A DNA stretch of 64,000 nt from Planctomycetaceae bacterium (lineage in GTDB: Bacteria; Planctomycetota; Planctomycetia; Planctomycetales; Planctomycetaceae): contig JABISG010000124.1 of assembly GCA_018699955.1 (NCBI GenBank), forward strand, positions 1 through 64,000. The letters are read 5' to 3'. The notes under the pieces were generated by a model that did no database searches, was not told the origin of the DNA, and worked only from the letters and a program-made list of their open reading frames with translations. Shown piece by piece: positions 8,200-17,325 of this stretch; position 1 is the stretch's first letter, and each line of letters opens with the position of its first letter. The position numbers and the translations under genes were made by a program.

Positions 8200-8685
8200 T
8201 CACTGCGAATCGGTTTTCGCTTGGGATTGCGTTCCCAACGGCCAACAAATCGCCAGCGCGGCCACCAGGCACAGCGTCAAATCGATTTCGTTGATGTATT
8301 TCGAGGCTTTGTGATACGTCACAAATTCCGCCGACTTCGCCGAGCCGGCCGGTGTGATCAGTTCGACCAGTGGCTGATAAATCCAGACGTAATCGACCAC
8401 CATCAGAATCATCGCCAGCGACGCGCAGGCGAAAAACGCTGTCGCAATCTTCTTGCTGACCGAGGGGTGGCCGCAGGCTGCCAAACCCGAGAGCAGGCCG
8501 ACGCCGAGCAGCGAAAAACCGAAACCGTAGTAGAACGGAAATCGCATCAACGCGAGATGATCGCGAATTTCCGAGTCGAAATTGGGGCCGCTCTGTTCGA
8601 TCACCGAGGTGACGACAAACAAGGCCGCACCGCCCACCCAGGCGGCCATCGAAAATCGGCATACAGTCAGCAGAAAACTTCGCAT
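8200..8685 (-). CDS. Integral membrane protein with four helices (DUF4149-like)
   Basis: About 161 residues from the ATG at 8685 (MRSFLLTVCRF), preferred because upstream codons look non-coding. Four hydrophobic helices are visible: residues about 5-27, 50-70, 78-98 and 138-156. A Trp-Val-Gly-Gly in helix 1 and charged residues in the last loop fit the DUF4149/TMEM205-like pattern, but I am not certain of the family. No catalytic motif is seen. The gene is alone between a lipoprotein and a TIGR03009-like gene. Confidence 0.65.
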   Translation of the reverse strand: MRSFLLTVCRFSMAAWVGGAALFVVTSVIEQSGPNFDSEIRDHLALMRFPFYYGFGFSLLGVGLLSGLAACGHPSVSKKIATAFFACASLAMILMVVDYVWIYQPLVELITPAGSAKSAEFVTYHKASKYINEIDLTLCLVAALAICWPLGTQSQAKTDSQ

Positions 8686-9040
8686 GGAGAACACTTTACG
8701 CGGAAAAGGGCAGGGCAGGTCGCGCGACGGTTTCGGCGACGAAAGGAGCATCGACTTCAAGTGTAGCTCATTCCCCCACCCCGCCGCGAGTTCAAATAGG
8801 GGCGGGGGCATCCAGGCGACCGATTCGGGCGGCATGCGATTTCTGTGTGAGTCGAGTGCCACCGCTAATTTCTAACCTGTTTTATATTAATCTGTTACGT
8901 CGATCCGAAACTCCTGTTCACCGGCAGTGACGAATCCGCTAGACTTCCCCTCCCCACGCAAATCTGCCCCGTCGTTCGACGGTTGAAGCTCTCCGTCCAC
9001 ATCCTTCACAATTCGCAGCGCGGACAATCTGAGGCCGACA

Positions 9041-10444
9041 ATGAATTGCTCCCCATCGCAGCGAGCCGGCTGCTTTATGCAGTCGGGCCGTATCCCCACG
9101 CATCGTATATTCCGAATTGCCTGCTTGCTAATCGGCGCTGCGCTGGCGCTGTCGGCTCAGCGAACCAGTGCCGCTCCCCCGCCGCGATTGAGTCCCGAGC
9201 ACGTTCTCCGAGAATGGGCGTCCATTTCCAAAGCCATTCTCCCGGCAGGCAAGTCGGCCGGAAAGCGGACCCAACATGCGCAGCGCGGCCGACACAACGG
9301 CCACCAGATTGCCCTCATCGTCGAATTCCGCGGCCCCATCGACGCCGACAATTTGCTTGCGCGCTATCGGTTTACCGAGGCCAAACGCAAGGGGAACACC
9401 ATCCACCTGACATGCATTCCACGCGACGGAATCGAACGGCTGTTTGTTCCACGGTTTGAAGTTGCGTTCACCGACGATTCATTCCTGCCGACGTCACTGC
9501 AGTTTGCAGATCGCAACAGTGGCAAGATGGGAAAACCGGTTGCAATGCTGATTAAAGTCTCAGAGGCCGTCATCGCGGAACTCAATGCACCAGTTCGCGC
9601 ACCGTTGCCGCCCGACATCCAGTTGGTTAAGGGCGAGCAGGTGAACTCCCCGGAAGCCGTGAAAACAGCAGCGGCCGATATTCCGGCCGGCACCAGCAAG
9701 CCATCGACTGAGGTGCAACGCGTGCTAGCGAAATGGAAGGCCAGTGCTTCCCAGGTGAGAACGTTTCGCGCGGATTTTGTGAGGTTCAAATACGACCATA
9801 TTTTCAACCTGGAACGCCGATCGCGGGGGTCGCTGATTTATGCGGCGCCGAATATTGGTCGAATTGATTTCAGGCCAAGCTCGGTCAATCCAGGTGCCGT
9901 AAGCGAAAGAATGGGCAGAAACGGCAAGCATTACAAACTCGAATCGGATCGGTCACGGGAAACGTGGATATTTACGCAGCAGAAGGTCTATCAAGTCTCA
10001 CATGAGACGCAACAAGTCGAAGTGTTCTCTAAACCGATCAGACGAACCGACGGACGGAAGGCATCCTTTTTCGAGGCGATAGCGATCGCATTCTTCGATA
10101 TTACACGAGTACGATTGGCGCTTTTTGCGACCTGGCGACCGTTTATGGAGACGGAATTCGACTGGGAGCTGGTCAACCAGACATCTTCACGCCTGCAGCT
10201 AAAAGGCGTTCCGCGAACCGAACGGTTGAAGTCAAACTATTCCGAGATTGGAGTTCTTCTCGACGCTCGCACGTTTCGCGTCAGAGCCATCAAGTTCGTC
10301 GATCCAGCAAAGAACACGGAAACCATCTTTTCTTTGCAAAACATTCTCGTGAACATCGACGACAACGCGGTGGAGTTTGCCGATGATCGCCGAATCGAAA
10401 CGCCGAATCTTCCCGGTTACAAATGGATCGAACACGGCAAATAA
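9041..10444 (+). CDS. TIGR03009-like planctomycete secreted protein (LolA-like fold)
   Basis: About 467 residues. The start could be 9041 or the second Met at 9077; both precede a hydrophobic segment (RIACLLIGAALALSAQ) that fits a signal peptide ending near Ala-Ala. Residues about 35-180 hold an all-beta region; residues about 230-455 match the planctomycete TIGR03009 family: KWKASASQVRTFRADF, an FNLERRSRGSLIYAAPNIGRIDF stretch, KSNYSEIGVLLD and ETPNLPGYKWIEHGK. This family is thought to have a LolA/LolB-type half-barrel; its role is unknown, perhaps lipid or lipoprotein carriage at the cell envelope. A four-gene hydroxyproline operon starts 245 bases downstream. Confidence 0.78.
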   Translation: MNCSPSQRAGCFMQSGRIPTHRIFRIACLLIGAALALSAQRTSAAPPPRLSPEHVLREWASISKAILPAGKSAGKRTQHAQRGRHNGHQIALIVEFRGPIDADNLLARYRFTEAKRKGNTIHLTCIPRDGIERLFVPRFEVAFTDDSFLPTSLQFADRNSGKMGKPVAMLIKVSEAVIAELNAPVRAPLPPDIQLVKGEQVNSPEAVKTAAADIPAGTSKPSTEVQRVLAKWKASASQVRTFRADFVRFKYDHIFNLERRSRGSLIYAAPNIGRIDFRPSSVNPGAVSERMGRNGKHYKLESDRSRETWIFTQQKVYQVSHETQQVEVFSKPIRRTDGRKASFFEAIAIAFFDITRVRLALFATWRPFMETEFDWELVNQTSSRLQLKGVPRTERLKSNYSEIGVLLDARTFRVRAIKFVDPAKNTETIFSLQNILVNIDDNAVEFADDRRIETPNLPGYKWIEHGK

Positions 10445-10475
10445 TGCGGCCATCGATTGCGCGCAGTTATCGCGG

Positions 10476-10522
10476 CGGGTGGCTGGGGTCGAAGCGACGT
10501 TTTCGGAGCGCAGCCCCCAGAA
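10476..10522. repeat. Imperfect palindrome before the hydroxyproline operon
   Basis: CTGGGG near 10484 and the opposing CCCCAG near 10515-10520 flank a GC-rich loop, in the 245-base non-coding gap between the TIGR03009-like gene and the hydroxyproline operon. The arms pair only partly, so this is a weak call. Confidence 0.35.
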
Positions 10523-10689
10523 TGTGCCGCATCGAAGACCCTGCCACGGTCACCCGCGAACCGATCTTGTTCACCAGCCGCTAGCTTGCGACGCACCTCC
10601 GCCCCGCTGTACAACATAGCCGTTCGCCCCGATTCCTTTTTTTGCGACGCGCGTCATGTTGCCTCTCGTTCGCGCTCGGCCGAAAATCA

Positions 10690-11643
10690 ATGTCCGACAA
10701 TTCACTCAAACGCGTCTCTGTGATCGACTCTCACACCGGGGGTGAGCCGACGCGCGTGGTGATTGACGGCGGGCCGGATCTGGGAAATGGGCCGCTTGGC
10801 GAACGGCGTGAGTTGTTCAGCAGGGAATTCGATTCGTTCCGCTCGGCCGTCGTCAACGAACCGCGCGGCTCCGATGCCGTCGTCGGCGCGCTATTGTGCG
10901 AATCATACGACGAGACCTGTGCTGCCGGCGTGATCTTTTTCAACAACGTCGGCTGCATCAATATGTGTGTGCACGGCACCATTGGATTGGTGGTGACGTT
11001 GGCACACATGCAGAGAATTGCTGCTGGTGAACACCGCATCGAAACACCCGTCGGAATCGTCACGGCGACATTGCACGCATCGGGAGGAGTGACCGTTGCC
11101 AATGTTCCCAGTTACCGCGGTCAAACAGGCGTCGAGGTCGAAGTTGACGGCTACGGCCGCATTGTCGGCGACGTTGCCTGGGGCGGGAACTGGTTTTTCC
11201 TCGTCGAGAATCACGGCCAGGAATTGGAACTGAAAAACGTCGAGCGGCTGACCGATTGCACGTGGCGGATTCGCCAAGCATTGGAGCGCGACGGCATTGT
11301 TGGCAACGACGGCATGGAAATCGATCACATCGAATTGTTCTCGCCCTCGCCGCGCGAGGATTGCGACAGCCGCAACTTTGTTCTCTGCCCGGGGAAGGCG
11401 TACGACCGTTCGCCCTGTGGTACCGGCACCAGCGCCAAACTCGCCTGCCTGTATGCCGATGGCAAATTGACGGAAGGCGAAACGTGGCAGCAGGAGAGTA
11501 TCGTCGGCAGCGTGTTTGAGGGCCGCGTGCAGATTGTGGGTGACGAAATCATTCCGCACGTCACTGGCTCGGCTTTTGTCAATTCCGAGGCGACGTTGTT
11601 GCTCGATTCACGCGATCCGTTTGAAATGGGAATCCGCGGATGA
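10690..11643 (+). CDS. 4-hydroxyproline 2-epimerase (proline racemase family)
   Basis: About 317 residues from the ATG at 10690. It converts trans-4-hydroxy-L-proline to cis-4-hydroxy-D-proline. Both catalytic cysteines are present: Cys93 in NMCVHGTIG and Cys243 in DRSPCGTGTSAK; families with Thr or Ser at the first position are dehydratases instead. The IDSHTGGEPTR opening, AWGGNWFFLVENHG and CPGKAYDRSPCG are very close to the Pseudomonas HypE sequence pattern. One oddity is Val94 where the usual motif reads MCGHG. It opens a four-gene operon of overlapping reading frames; its stop overlaps the next start by 4 bases. Confidence 0.9.
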   Translation: MSDNSLKRVSVIDSHTGGEPTRVVIDGGPDLGNGPLGERRELFSREFDSFRSAVVNEPRGSDAVVGALLCESYDETCAAGVIFFNNVGCINMCVHGTIGLVVTLAHMQRIAAGEHRIETPVGIVTATLHASGGVTVANVPSYRGQTGVEVEVDGYGRIVGDVAWGGNWFFLVENHGQELELKNVERLTDCTWRIRQALERDGIVGNDGMEIDHIELFSPSPREDCDSRNFVLCPGKAYDRSPCGTGTSAKLACLYADGKLTEGETWQQESIVGSVFEGRVQIVGDEIIPHVTGSAFVNSEATLLLDSRDPFEMGIRG

Positions 11644-12788
11644 GTTCCGCCCCTTCCCATCAATCGACTGGCGCAGACGTGCTGATTGTCGGGGCCGGCA
11701 TTGTCGGAGCCGCCTGCGCCGCCGAGTTCACGCGAGCCGGCTTGAGTACCATCATCGTCGATAAAGGGCCTGTTTCAACCGGTGCAACAGCGGCCGGCAT
11801 GGGGCAGATTGTCGTGATGGACGACAACGAAGCGGAGTTCGCGCTCACGAATTATTCGCAGCAATTGTGGAACGAAATGGCCGACGAGCTTCCGGCAGCT
11901 GTCGACTGGGACGAATGCGGATCGCTCTGGATTGCCGCCGATGATGAGGAGATGCAGGAAGTCGAGCGGAAGCATTCATTTTACTCGGAGCGGGGAATCG
12001 AGACGGAAGTTCTCAAAGTTGCCGCGTTGGAGAGACTCGAACCCAATCTGCGGCCCGGCTTTCGTGGCGGGTTACGAATGCCGGGCGATTCGGTCATCTA
12101 CTCCCCGTGTGCGGCCGGTTGGTTCATCGAGCAGGCATGCCAAAGGGGGGCGGAATTGCGGCTGGGGCAGAAGGTGATCGAACTGCGTGGTCACGGTGCG
12201 CTATTGGAGAACGGCGACTTTCTGCAGGCCGACATCACAGTCAACGCCGCCGGTTCGTGGGCGGCCGAGCTGATGCCAGAACTTCCCATCCGACCGCGAA
12301 AAGGTCATCTGGTCATCACCGACCGTTATCCCGGATTCATCCGGCATCAACTGGTGGAACTTGGTTACCTGAAGAGCGCGCACTCGGTGGCAACCGATTC
12401 CGTTGCCTTCAACGTGCAGCCGCGCAAGACCGGCCAACTTCTGATCGGTTCGTCGCGTCAGTACGACGATGAAACCCGCGACATTGATCCAGACATCCTC
12501 AAACGAATGATCGACCGGGCGTTGGGATATCTGCCGGGGTTGGCCGAGCTGTCGGCCATTCGCACCTGGACCGGTTTTCGTGCGGCGACTCCCGACAGTC
12601 AACCGCTCATTGGGCCGTCGATTGACGACGAACATCTGTTTCTGGCGACCGGACACGAAGGACTCGGAATCACCACGTCGTTGGGGACGGCGCGCTTGCT
12701 GGTCGATCAAGTGTTAGGTCGTGAATCGGCAATTCCCTGCGAGCCGTATCTGCCGAGCCGATTTCGGCAGGGAGGGGCCGATGGCTGA
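11640..12788 (+). CDS. FAD-dependent oxidoreductase, D-hydroxyproline dehydrogenase subunit (DAO family)
   Basis: A 382-residue amino-acid-oxidase-fold flavoprotein. The N-terminal Rossmann motif is VLIVGAGIVGAACAAEFTRA, and the C-terminal FAD-binding segment is GFRAATPDSQPLIGPS followed by ATGHEGLGITTSLGTA. The overlap of 4 bases with the epimerase gene and the downstream [2Fe-2S] and NAD(P)H/flavin subunit genes match the layout of the heteromeric D-hydroxyproline dehydrogenase known from Pseudomonas. In that enzyme this subunit holds the substrate site and oxidises cis-4-hydroxy-D-proline to pyrroline-4-hydroxy-2-carboxylate. It could also be a related glycine/sarcosine-type oxidase; context makes the hydroxyproline role more likely. 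Confidence 0.85.
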   Translation: MSSAPSHQSTGADVLIVGAGIVGAACAAEFTRAGLSTIIVDKGPVSTGATAAGMGQIVVMDDNEAEFALTNYSQQLWNEMADELPAAVDWDECGSLWIAADDEEMQEVERKHSFYSERGIETEVLKVAALERLEPNLRPGFRGGLRMPGDSVIYSPCAAGWFIEQACQRGAELRLGQKVIELRGHGALLENGDFLQADITVNAAGSWAAELMPELPIRPRKGHLVITDRYPGFIRHQLVELGYLKSAHSVATDSVAFNVQPRKTGQLLIGSSRQYDDETRDIDPDILKRMIDRALGYLPGLAELSAIRTWTGFRAATPDSQPLIGPSIDDEHLFLATGHEGLGITTSLGTARLLVDQVLGRESAIPCEPYLPSRFRQGGADG

Positions 12789-13029
12789 GACGGTCACTCT
12801 TTCGGTCAACGGCAACGATGTTAGCGTCGCTGCCGGCAGCATGGTGTCGGCAGCAATTTCGGCTGTTGGCGAGACGGCGTTTCGGACGTCGGTGGAGGGC
12901 GAACCGCGCGGCCCGTTGTGCGGCATGGGAATTTGTTTCGAGTGCCGCGTGAGCATTGATGGCGTGCGGCATGTCCGCGCTTGCCAGCGTCTCTGTCAGC
13001 CCGGTATGCAGGTGAGGACGCATGACTGA
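12781..13029 (+). CDS. [2Fe-2S] ferredoxin-like subunit of the dehydrogenase
   Basis: An 82-residue protein starting at the ATG at 12781, inside the last codons of the previous gene (8-base overlap). It carries LCGMGICFECRVSIDG and RACQRLCQ, the cysteine pattern of the small ferredoxin-like subunit of octopine/nopaline, HCN-synthase and D-hydroxyproline dehydrogenases. It probably carries electrons between the flavin sites of its two partner subunits. The size fits the family. Confidence 0.85.
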   Translation: MAETVTLSVNGNDVSVAAGSMVSAAISAVGETAFRTSVEGEPRGPLCGMGICFECRVSIDGVRHVRACQRLCQPGMQVRTHD

Positions 13030-14308
13030 ACGCCGAGAATTCGACGTGTTGATTGTCGGGGCCGGTCCGGGTGGACTCGCGGCGGCGTATTGCGCGGCCG
13101 AAGCAGGGCGGCGCGTCGGTGTGGTCGATGACAACTCCGCTGCCGGTGGACAGATTTGGCGCGGTGAGCAGGACAAGCCGACACAACCGGCCGCAGCAGA
13201 GTGGTTCGAGCGTTTGCGCAAAATCGACCTCGAATTCCTGCCCGGAACGCGCATCGTCGGTCATCCTGCCAACGGTGTTCTTCTAGCCGACGATGACCAA
13301 AAGCTGTTGGAGTTGAAATACGACAAGTTGATTCTCGCGACCGGTGCGCGGGAACGGTTTCTTCCATTTCCCGGTTGGACGTTACCCGGAGTGACCGGTG
13401 CCGGCGGATTGCAGGCGTTGGTGAAATCGGGCATGTCGATTGCCGGGCGGCGCGTGGTGGTGGCCGGTTCCGGACCGCTGCTGTTGGCGGTCGCCGCCTA
13501 TCTTCGCCGGGCCGGTGCCATTGTGCCGCTAATCGCCGAGCAGGCACCGCGTGGGCGGGTTGCCAAGTTCGCCGCCGGACTGCTGGCTCATCCGGCGAAG
13601 TTGATCGAGGCGGCGCGGTTGAAATGGGAGCTGCGCGGAGTCAAATATCTCACCGATTGTTGGCCAGTTTCGGCTGAGGGCGATGATGCCGAATCAAGCG
13701 TCACGCTGCATCGCCGTGGTCGCACGTGGCAGGAGCCTTGTGACTTTCTCGCCTGCGGTTTTGGACTCGTGCCGAATGTCGAATTGCCGATGCTGCTTGG
13801 GTGTGAAATCGAGCAGGGCCATGTGCGCGTTGATGAATCTCAGCAAACTTCCGTCGCCGGAGTTTATGCCGTTGGTGAGGTCACAGGCATCGGCGGATTG
13901 GAACCTGCACTCGTGGAAGGGCAAATCGCCGGTTTGACGGCAGCAGGACGCGACGAAGCCGCGCGGCGCCTTCACAGCCCGCGCCGCAGCGCTCGCTGTT
14001 TCGCTGAGAAGTTGGAACACGCTTTTCAACTTCGCGATGAACTCCGGCAAATCCCCGACGCCGACACCATCGTCTGCCGCTGCGAAGACGTTCGATTTGA
14101 CCAATTGACCGAACACCGCTCGTGGCGGTCGGCAAAACTGCACACCCGCTGCGGCATGGGACCATGTCAGGGGCGCGTTTGCGGCGCAGCGACCGAGTTG
14201 CTATTCGGCTGGAGCATGGACTCGGTACGACCGCCGTTGTACCCCGTGCGGGTCGAGCACTTGGCGCAGGCGACGGTCACACGGGAAACGTCATCTGATG
14301 TCGATTGA
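13022..14308 (+). CDS. NAD(P)-binding flavin subunit with C-terminal [2Fe-2S] domain
   Basis: A 428-residue pyridine-nucleotide-disulfide-type flavoprotein. The N-terminus has VLIVGAGPGGLAAAYCAAEAG, a central AGRRVVVAGSGPLLLAV Rossmann, and YAVGEVTGIGGLEPALVEGQ near the second FAD site. The last 80 residues are a BFD-like domain with VCRCEDV and CGMGPCQGRVCG, four cysteines for a [2Fe-2S] cluster. This is the subunit type found in HcnB, nopaline/octopine oxidase and D-hydroxyproline dehydrogenase. It overlaps the upstream ferredoxin gene by 8 bases and closes the operon. The later pathway steps (pyrroline-carboxylate deaminase and ketoglutarate-semialdehyde dehydrogenase) are not in the window. 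Confidence 0.87.
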   Translation: MTERREFDVLIVGAGPGGLAAAYCAAEAGRRVGVVDDNSAAGGQIWRGEQDKPTQPAAAEWFERLRKIDLEFLPGTRIVGHPANGVLLADDDQKLLELKYDKLILATGARERFLPFPGWTLPGVTGAGGLQALVKSGMSIAGRRVVVAGSGPLLLAVAAYLRRAGAIVPLIAEQAPRGRVAKFAAGLLAHPAKLIEAARLKWELRGVKYLTDCWPVSAEGDDAESSVTLHRRGRTWQEPCDFLACGFGLVPNVELPMLLGCEIEQGHVRVDESQQTSVAGVYAVGEVTGIGGLEPALVEGQIAGLTAAGRDEAARRLHSPRRSARCFAEKLEHAFQLRDELRQIPDADTIVCRCEDVRFDQLTEHRSWRSAKLHTRCGMGPCQGRVCGAATELLFGWSMDSVRPPLYPVRVEHLAQATVTRETSSDVD

Positions 14309-14377
14309 CGGTCGGCAGGAAATTCCCACAATACGTGATCAACATCTACGACAATCAGACTGACAAAACGGAGTGCG

Positions 14378-15163
14378 ATGACGAACAGCATGGAAGACAC
14401 CAACCGCAACGACCGACCGCGAATCACCTCTCTTTCGCCCAAGCAGCGGCGGATTATTGGTGTGTTGGTGGAAAAAGGACTCACGACGCCAGCCGGTTAT
14501 CCATTGACGTTGAAGGCAGTGGTGACCGGTTGCAACCAGACCAGTAACCGTCAACCGGTTGTGGATTACAGCGAAGACGATGCGCTCGACGCGTTGAACG
14601 AGTTGCGCGAACTCGGTTTGGCGGCGGTCGTGCATACCGATTCGGGACGTTCGGAGCGGTATCGGCACTACATGCGGAAACGATTCGATTTCACCGAGCC
14701 GCAACTTGCGATTCTGATTGAACTGCTGTTGCGGGGCCGACAGACTTTAGGCAATTTGCGTGCGCGGGCCAGCCGCATGGTTGCCATCGACAGCCTGGGG
14801 CAGTTGCGACAGGAAGTCACCGGGTTGATGGAGCAGGGGTTTGTGTGTGCCGATGGCCCGCTCGAACGTCGCGGAATTGAAGTCGATCACAATCTGTACG
14901 GCGAATCGGAAAAAAGCCGCCAACCGCAGCGCCAGGTCGAGCCGCAAGCTGCTCCCGCAAGGAGTTCATCGCCCGTATCTGCATCGCCGCAACCCGGCGA
15001 TACCGGAGTTTCGGAACAGCAACTCGCCTCGCTGATCGAATCGATCGATGCGCTGAAGTTGGAGAACGTCGAATTGCGCCGCGAATTGAGCGAATTGCAG
15101 GAGCAATTCAATCAGGTTAGTGAAGAGGTGAGCCGATTGCGCTTCGATCTGGGTGGATCGTAG
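14378..15163 (+). CDS. YceH family (DUF480) winged-helix protein
   Basis: A 261-residue protein; a GGAG lies just before the ATG at 14378. Residues about 12-175 match YceH: LSPKQRRIIGVLVEKGLTTP, YPLTLKAVVTGCNQ, SNRQPV, SERYRHYMRKRFDF and a second helical unit with LLRGRQTLGNLRARASRM. The family has two winged-helix domains and an unclear role, possibly linked to oxidative or envelope stress. The last 85 residues are longer than usual, with a Pro/Ser/Gln-rich linker and a predicted coiled coil (LIESIDALKLENVELRRELS). The next gene is on the opposite strand. Confidence 0.83.
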   Translation: MTNSMEDTNRNDRPRITSLSPKQRRIIGVLVEKGLTTPAGYPLTLKAVVTGCNQTSNRQPVVDYSEDDALDALNELRELGLAAVVHTDSGRSERYRHYMRKRFDFTEPQLAILIELLLRGRQTLGNLRARASRMVAIDSLGQLRQEVTGLMEQGFVCADGPLERRGIEVDHNLYGESEKSRQPQRQVEPQAAPARSSSPVSASPQPGDTGVSEQQLASLIESIDALKLENVELRRELSELQEQFNQVSEEVSRLRFDLGGS

Positions 15164-15188
15164 CGGTCGTCCCCGAGGTCGCCGGTGG

Positions 15189-16250
15189 TCAAGTTTGTGC
15201 TGCCAACTCTGTGCGAATCCGCAAAGCGGTTGTTGGATCGACCATCGCAGCGGTTGCAATGTGAACCGCATTCGCGCCGGCGCTCAAATAGTTGTGGACG
15301 TGTTCGGCCGTGCTGGCGCCGCCGACGCCGATGATTTCAATCGGCAAATCCCGTGCTGCGATTTCCTCGGCAAACAACCGTGTTTGCCCGATCGATGCTG
15401 TTCGCGTCGCATCGCCGCAGATGCCGCGCGACGCGCCGTCGAACAGTAATTCGCCGTTCTCATCTTGAACGGTTGCCGCCACGCTGTTGGTCATCGCCAA
15501 CGCATTAACATAAGGCCCCACCGCGTCCAGCAGCGAGCCAACCGTCGCCGCATCGCGCACGTGTCCCGCTTTGATAATGTACGGCGTCTCGCCAACCGCT
15601 TCCCGCACACGCGCAGCCACAATGCCGGCCGCGTCGTGCTGTTGAAACAACTGGCCGTCGCATGTGGAGACGTTGGGGCAGGAAAAGTTGGTTTCGATGC
15701 AGTCGGCTCCGCTATCCACGGCCCACCGCGCGCAACGTGCGTAATCGTCGGCCAAATCGTCAATCGTCCAGTCGGGCTGAACCGTTCCCACTACAGAGAC
15801 CGACAACAATTTTCCAGCGGGCAACGCGTCTCGCGTTCGTTCGACGTCGGCCCGCCAATCTTCGGGGGACATTGACGGCATGCCGAATGAAACGGCCCAA
15901 CTGCCCTGCATGTCGGCCGACGTCGGCAATCGCTGTTCGTCGCCCTGCAATTGCGCGGTCACAACCGGCTGCAAATTCGGCAATGCGTAACAGTCTCGAC
16001 TGCTGCTGCGCACCGTCTTGTACGTCAGCACGTCGAAACCGAGCGAGGCGTAAAATAGCACCCAGCGGCCGTTCAGCAACGGCCCGGCCGGCATGCCCAG
16101 CGGTGAATCTACCGGCAAACCGCAAAACGTCCATTCGCCCGGCATTTTTGCTGACTCGACTTCCACCGGATCGGGGGCGTGGTCGTAGTTCCAGCGGTAA
16201 TTCTTCGAAATGTCGTACCGCGGTAAATCCGTTGCAACAATTGATTTCAT
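15189..16250 (-). CDS. Dihydroorotate-dehydrogenase-like flavoenzyme
   Basis: A 353-residue TIM-barrel FMN protein of the dihydroorotate dehydrogenase family. Visible motifs: LGMPAGPLLNGRW near the N-terminus, NFSCPNVSTCDG around 160 (the class 1 Cys next to the FMN-binding Asn), and IIGVGGASTAEHVHNYLSAG, the phosphate-binding Gly turn near 300. A Cys in SCPN suggests a class 1 or dihydropyrimidine-dehydrogenase-like catalytic base. A classical PyrD role is not certain since the N-terminus (PRYDISKNYRWNYDHAPDPV) is not typical of PyrD; the substrate is unproven. The gene stands alone and converges with yceH. Confidence 0.75.
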   Translation of the reverse strand: MKSIVATDLPRYDISKNYRWNYDHAPDPVEVESAKMPGEWTFCGLPVDSPLGMPAGPLLNGRWVLFYASLGFDVLTYKTVRSSSRDCYALPNLQPVVTAQLQGDEQRLPTSADMQGSWAVSFGMPSMSPEDWRADVERTRDALPAGKLLSVSVVGTVQPDWTIDDLADDYARCARWAVDSGADCIETNFSCPNVSTCDGQLFQQHDAAGIVAARVREAVGETPYIIKAGHVRDAATVGSLLDAVGPYVNALAMTNSVAATVQDENGELLFDGASRGICGDATRTASIGQTRLFAEEIAARDLPIEIIGVGGASTAEHVHNYLSAGANAVHIATAAMVDPTTALRIRTELAAQT

Positions 16251-16468
16251 TTCGATGCCCCAACAACTGCGTTCTCGCTGTGATATCCCCGATTCTTGCG
16301 GGAGATTCTATCAGACCGGCGTAAGAAAAGGCACGGACGTTGTGCATAAACAGCGGCCCGGAAATTGCGGTTTGCGCAATGGGGCGATTCGCCATAGAAT
16401 CCCGCCGCAAGATCGTTGCTTGGCAAGAACTCAATCTCCCCAACGTTTCCCAGCAGATCGCGAATCGA

Positions 16469-17158
16469 ATGACACAGACCACTGCACCGTCCGATTCTTC
16501 CCGAGTCGAAAACGCTTCGCCGACGGACAAGCCAGCCCCTTCACGCCGACTGCGAAAGTGGGTGGTTGCCGTGCTGGTCGTGGCGGCGGCCATCTTTGTG
16601 TGGGATGAATACATCAAATACCGAGTCATCGCCAAGCGTTGGGGCGTGGTGACGGCCGGCAAAGTTTATCGCAGCGGGCAGGTCTCCAAGTGGATGTTGG
16701 AGAAGAAACTCAAAGAGCACGGCATTCAGGTCGTCATCGATATGAACGGTATCGAAGCCGACGATGAACATCAGGAAGCCGAAATAGCCACCGTCGCCCG
16801 GATGGGACTCGAACATCACCGCTTCAAACTCGGTGGCGACGGTACTGGTGACATTCGCAATTATGCCAATGCAATCGAAGTGATCCATCGCTGCGAACAA
16901 CAGGGCCGCCCGGTGCTGGTGCATTGCTCTGCCGGCGCACAGCGCACCGGTGGAGTGGTCGCTTTCTACCGCGTGCTGATTTTGGGGCAATCGCCCAAGG
17001 ATGCCTATGCCGAGCTGAGCAAATACGGCTGGAAAGCCTATAAGAATCAAGCGTTGCTCGAGTACCTCAACGGCCACATGCAGGAGTTGGCCGACTTGCT
17101 CATCGAACGCGGCGTCATCGCAAGTGTTCCAAACCCGCTGCCGGTCGTCGAACCGTAG
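16469..17158 (+). CDS. Membrane-anchored protein tyrosine/dual-specificity phosphatase
   Basis: About 229 residues from the ATG at 16469. Residues 31-45 form a membrane anchor (WVVAVLVVAAAIFVW). The catalytic loop HCSAGAQRTGG at residues 152-162 (Cys153 and Arg159 in this numbering) is the CX5R motif of Cys-based phosphatases. A Tyr-Arg-Ser-Gly-Gln upstream (KVYRSGQ) matches the DSP/SIW14-type N-terminal part. It likely acts outside or at the membrane on phosphotyrosine, phosphoserine or an inositol-type phosphate. The substrate is unknown. It is a lone gene followed by a CxxCH protein. Confidence 0.8.
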   Translation: MTQTTAPSDSSRVENASPTDKPAPSRRLRKWVVAVLVVAAAIFVWDEYIKYRVIAKRWGVVTAGKVYRSGQVSKWMLEKKLKEHGIQVVIDMNGIEADDEHQEAEIATVARMGLEHHRFKLGGDGTGDIRNYANAIEVIHRCEQQGRPVLVHCSAGAQRTGGVVAFYRVLILGQSPKDAYAELSKYGWKAYKNQALLEYLNGHMQELADLLIERGVIASVPNPLPVVEP

Positions 17159-17325
17159 GCTCGTAGTGACCGCATTCAGGCGGTTTTCGGCGCGTCCTGG
17201 CAGTGTAACATTCGTGTAACACCGCCCCTCAGCCGCCGCTTTGCTCTACGCAGTGAAGTGGCCGCCCCGTATCATCCAATTGTCGCTTGCGGCTATACTG
17301 TGGATGAATTCAAAGGGAGAACACC

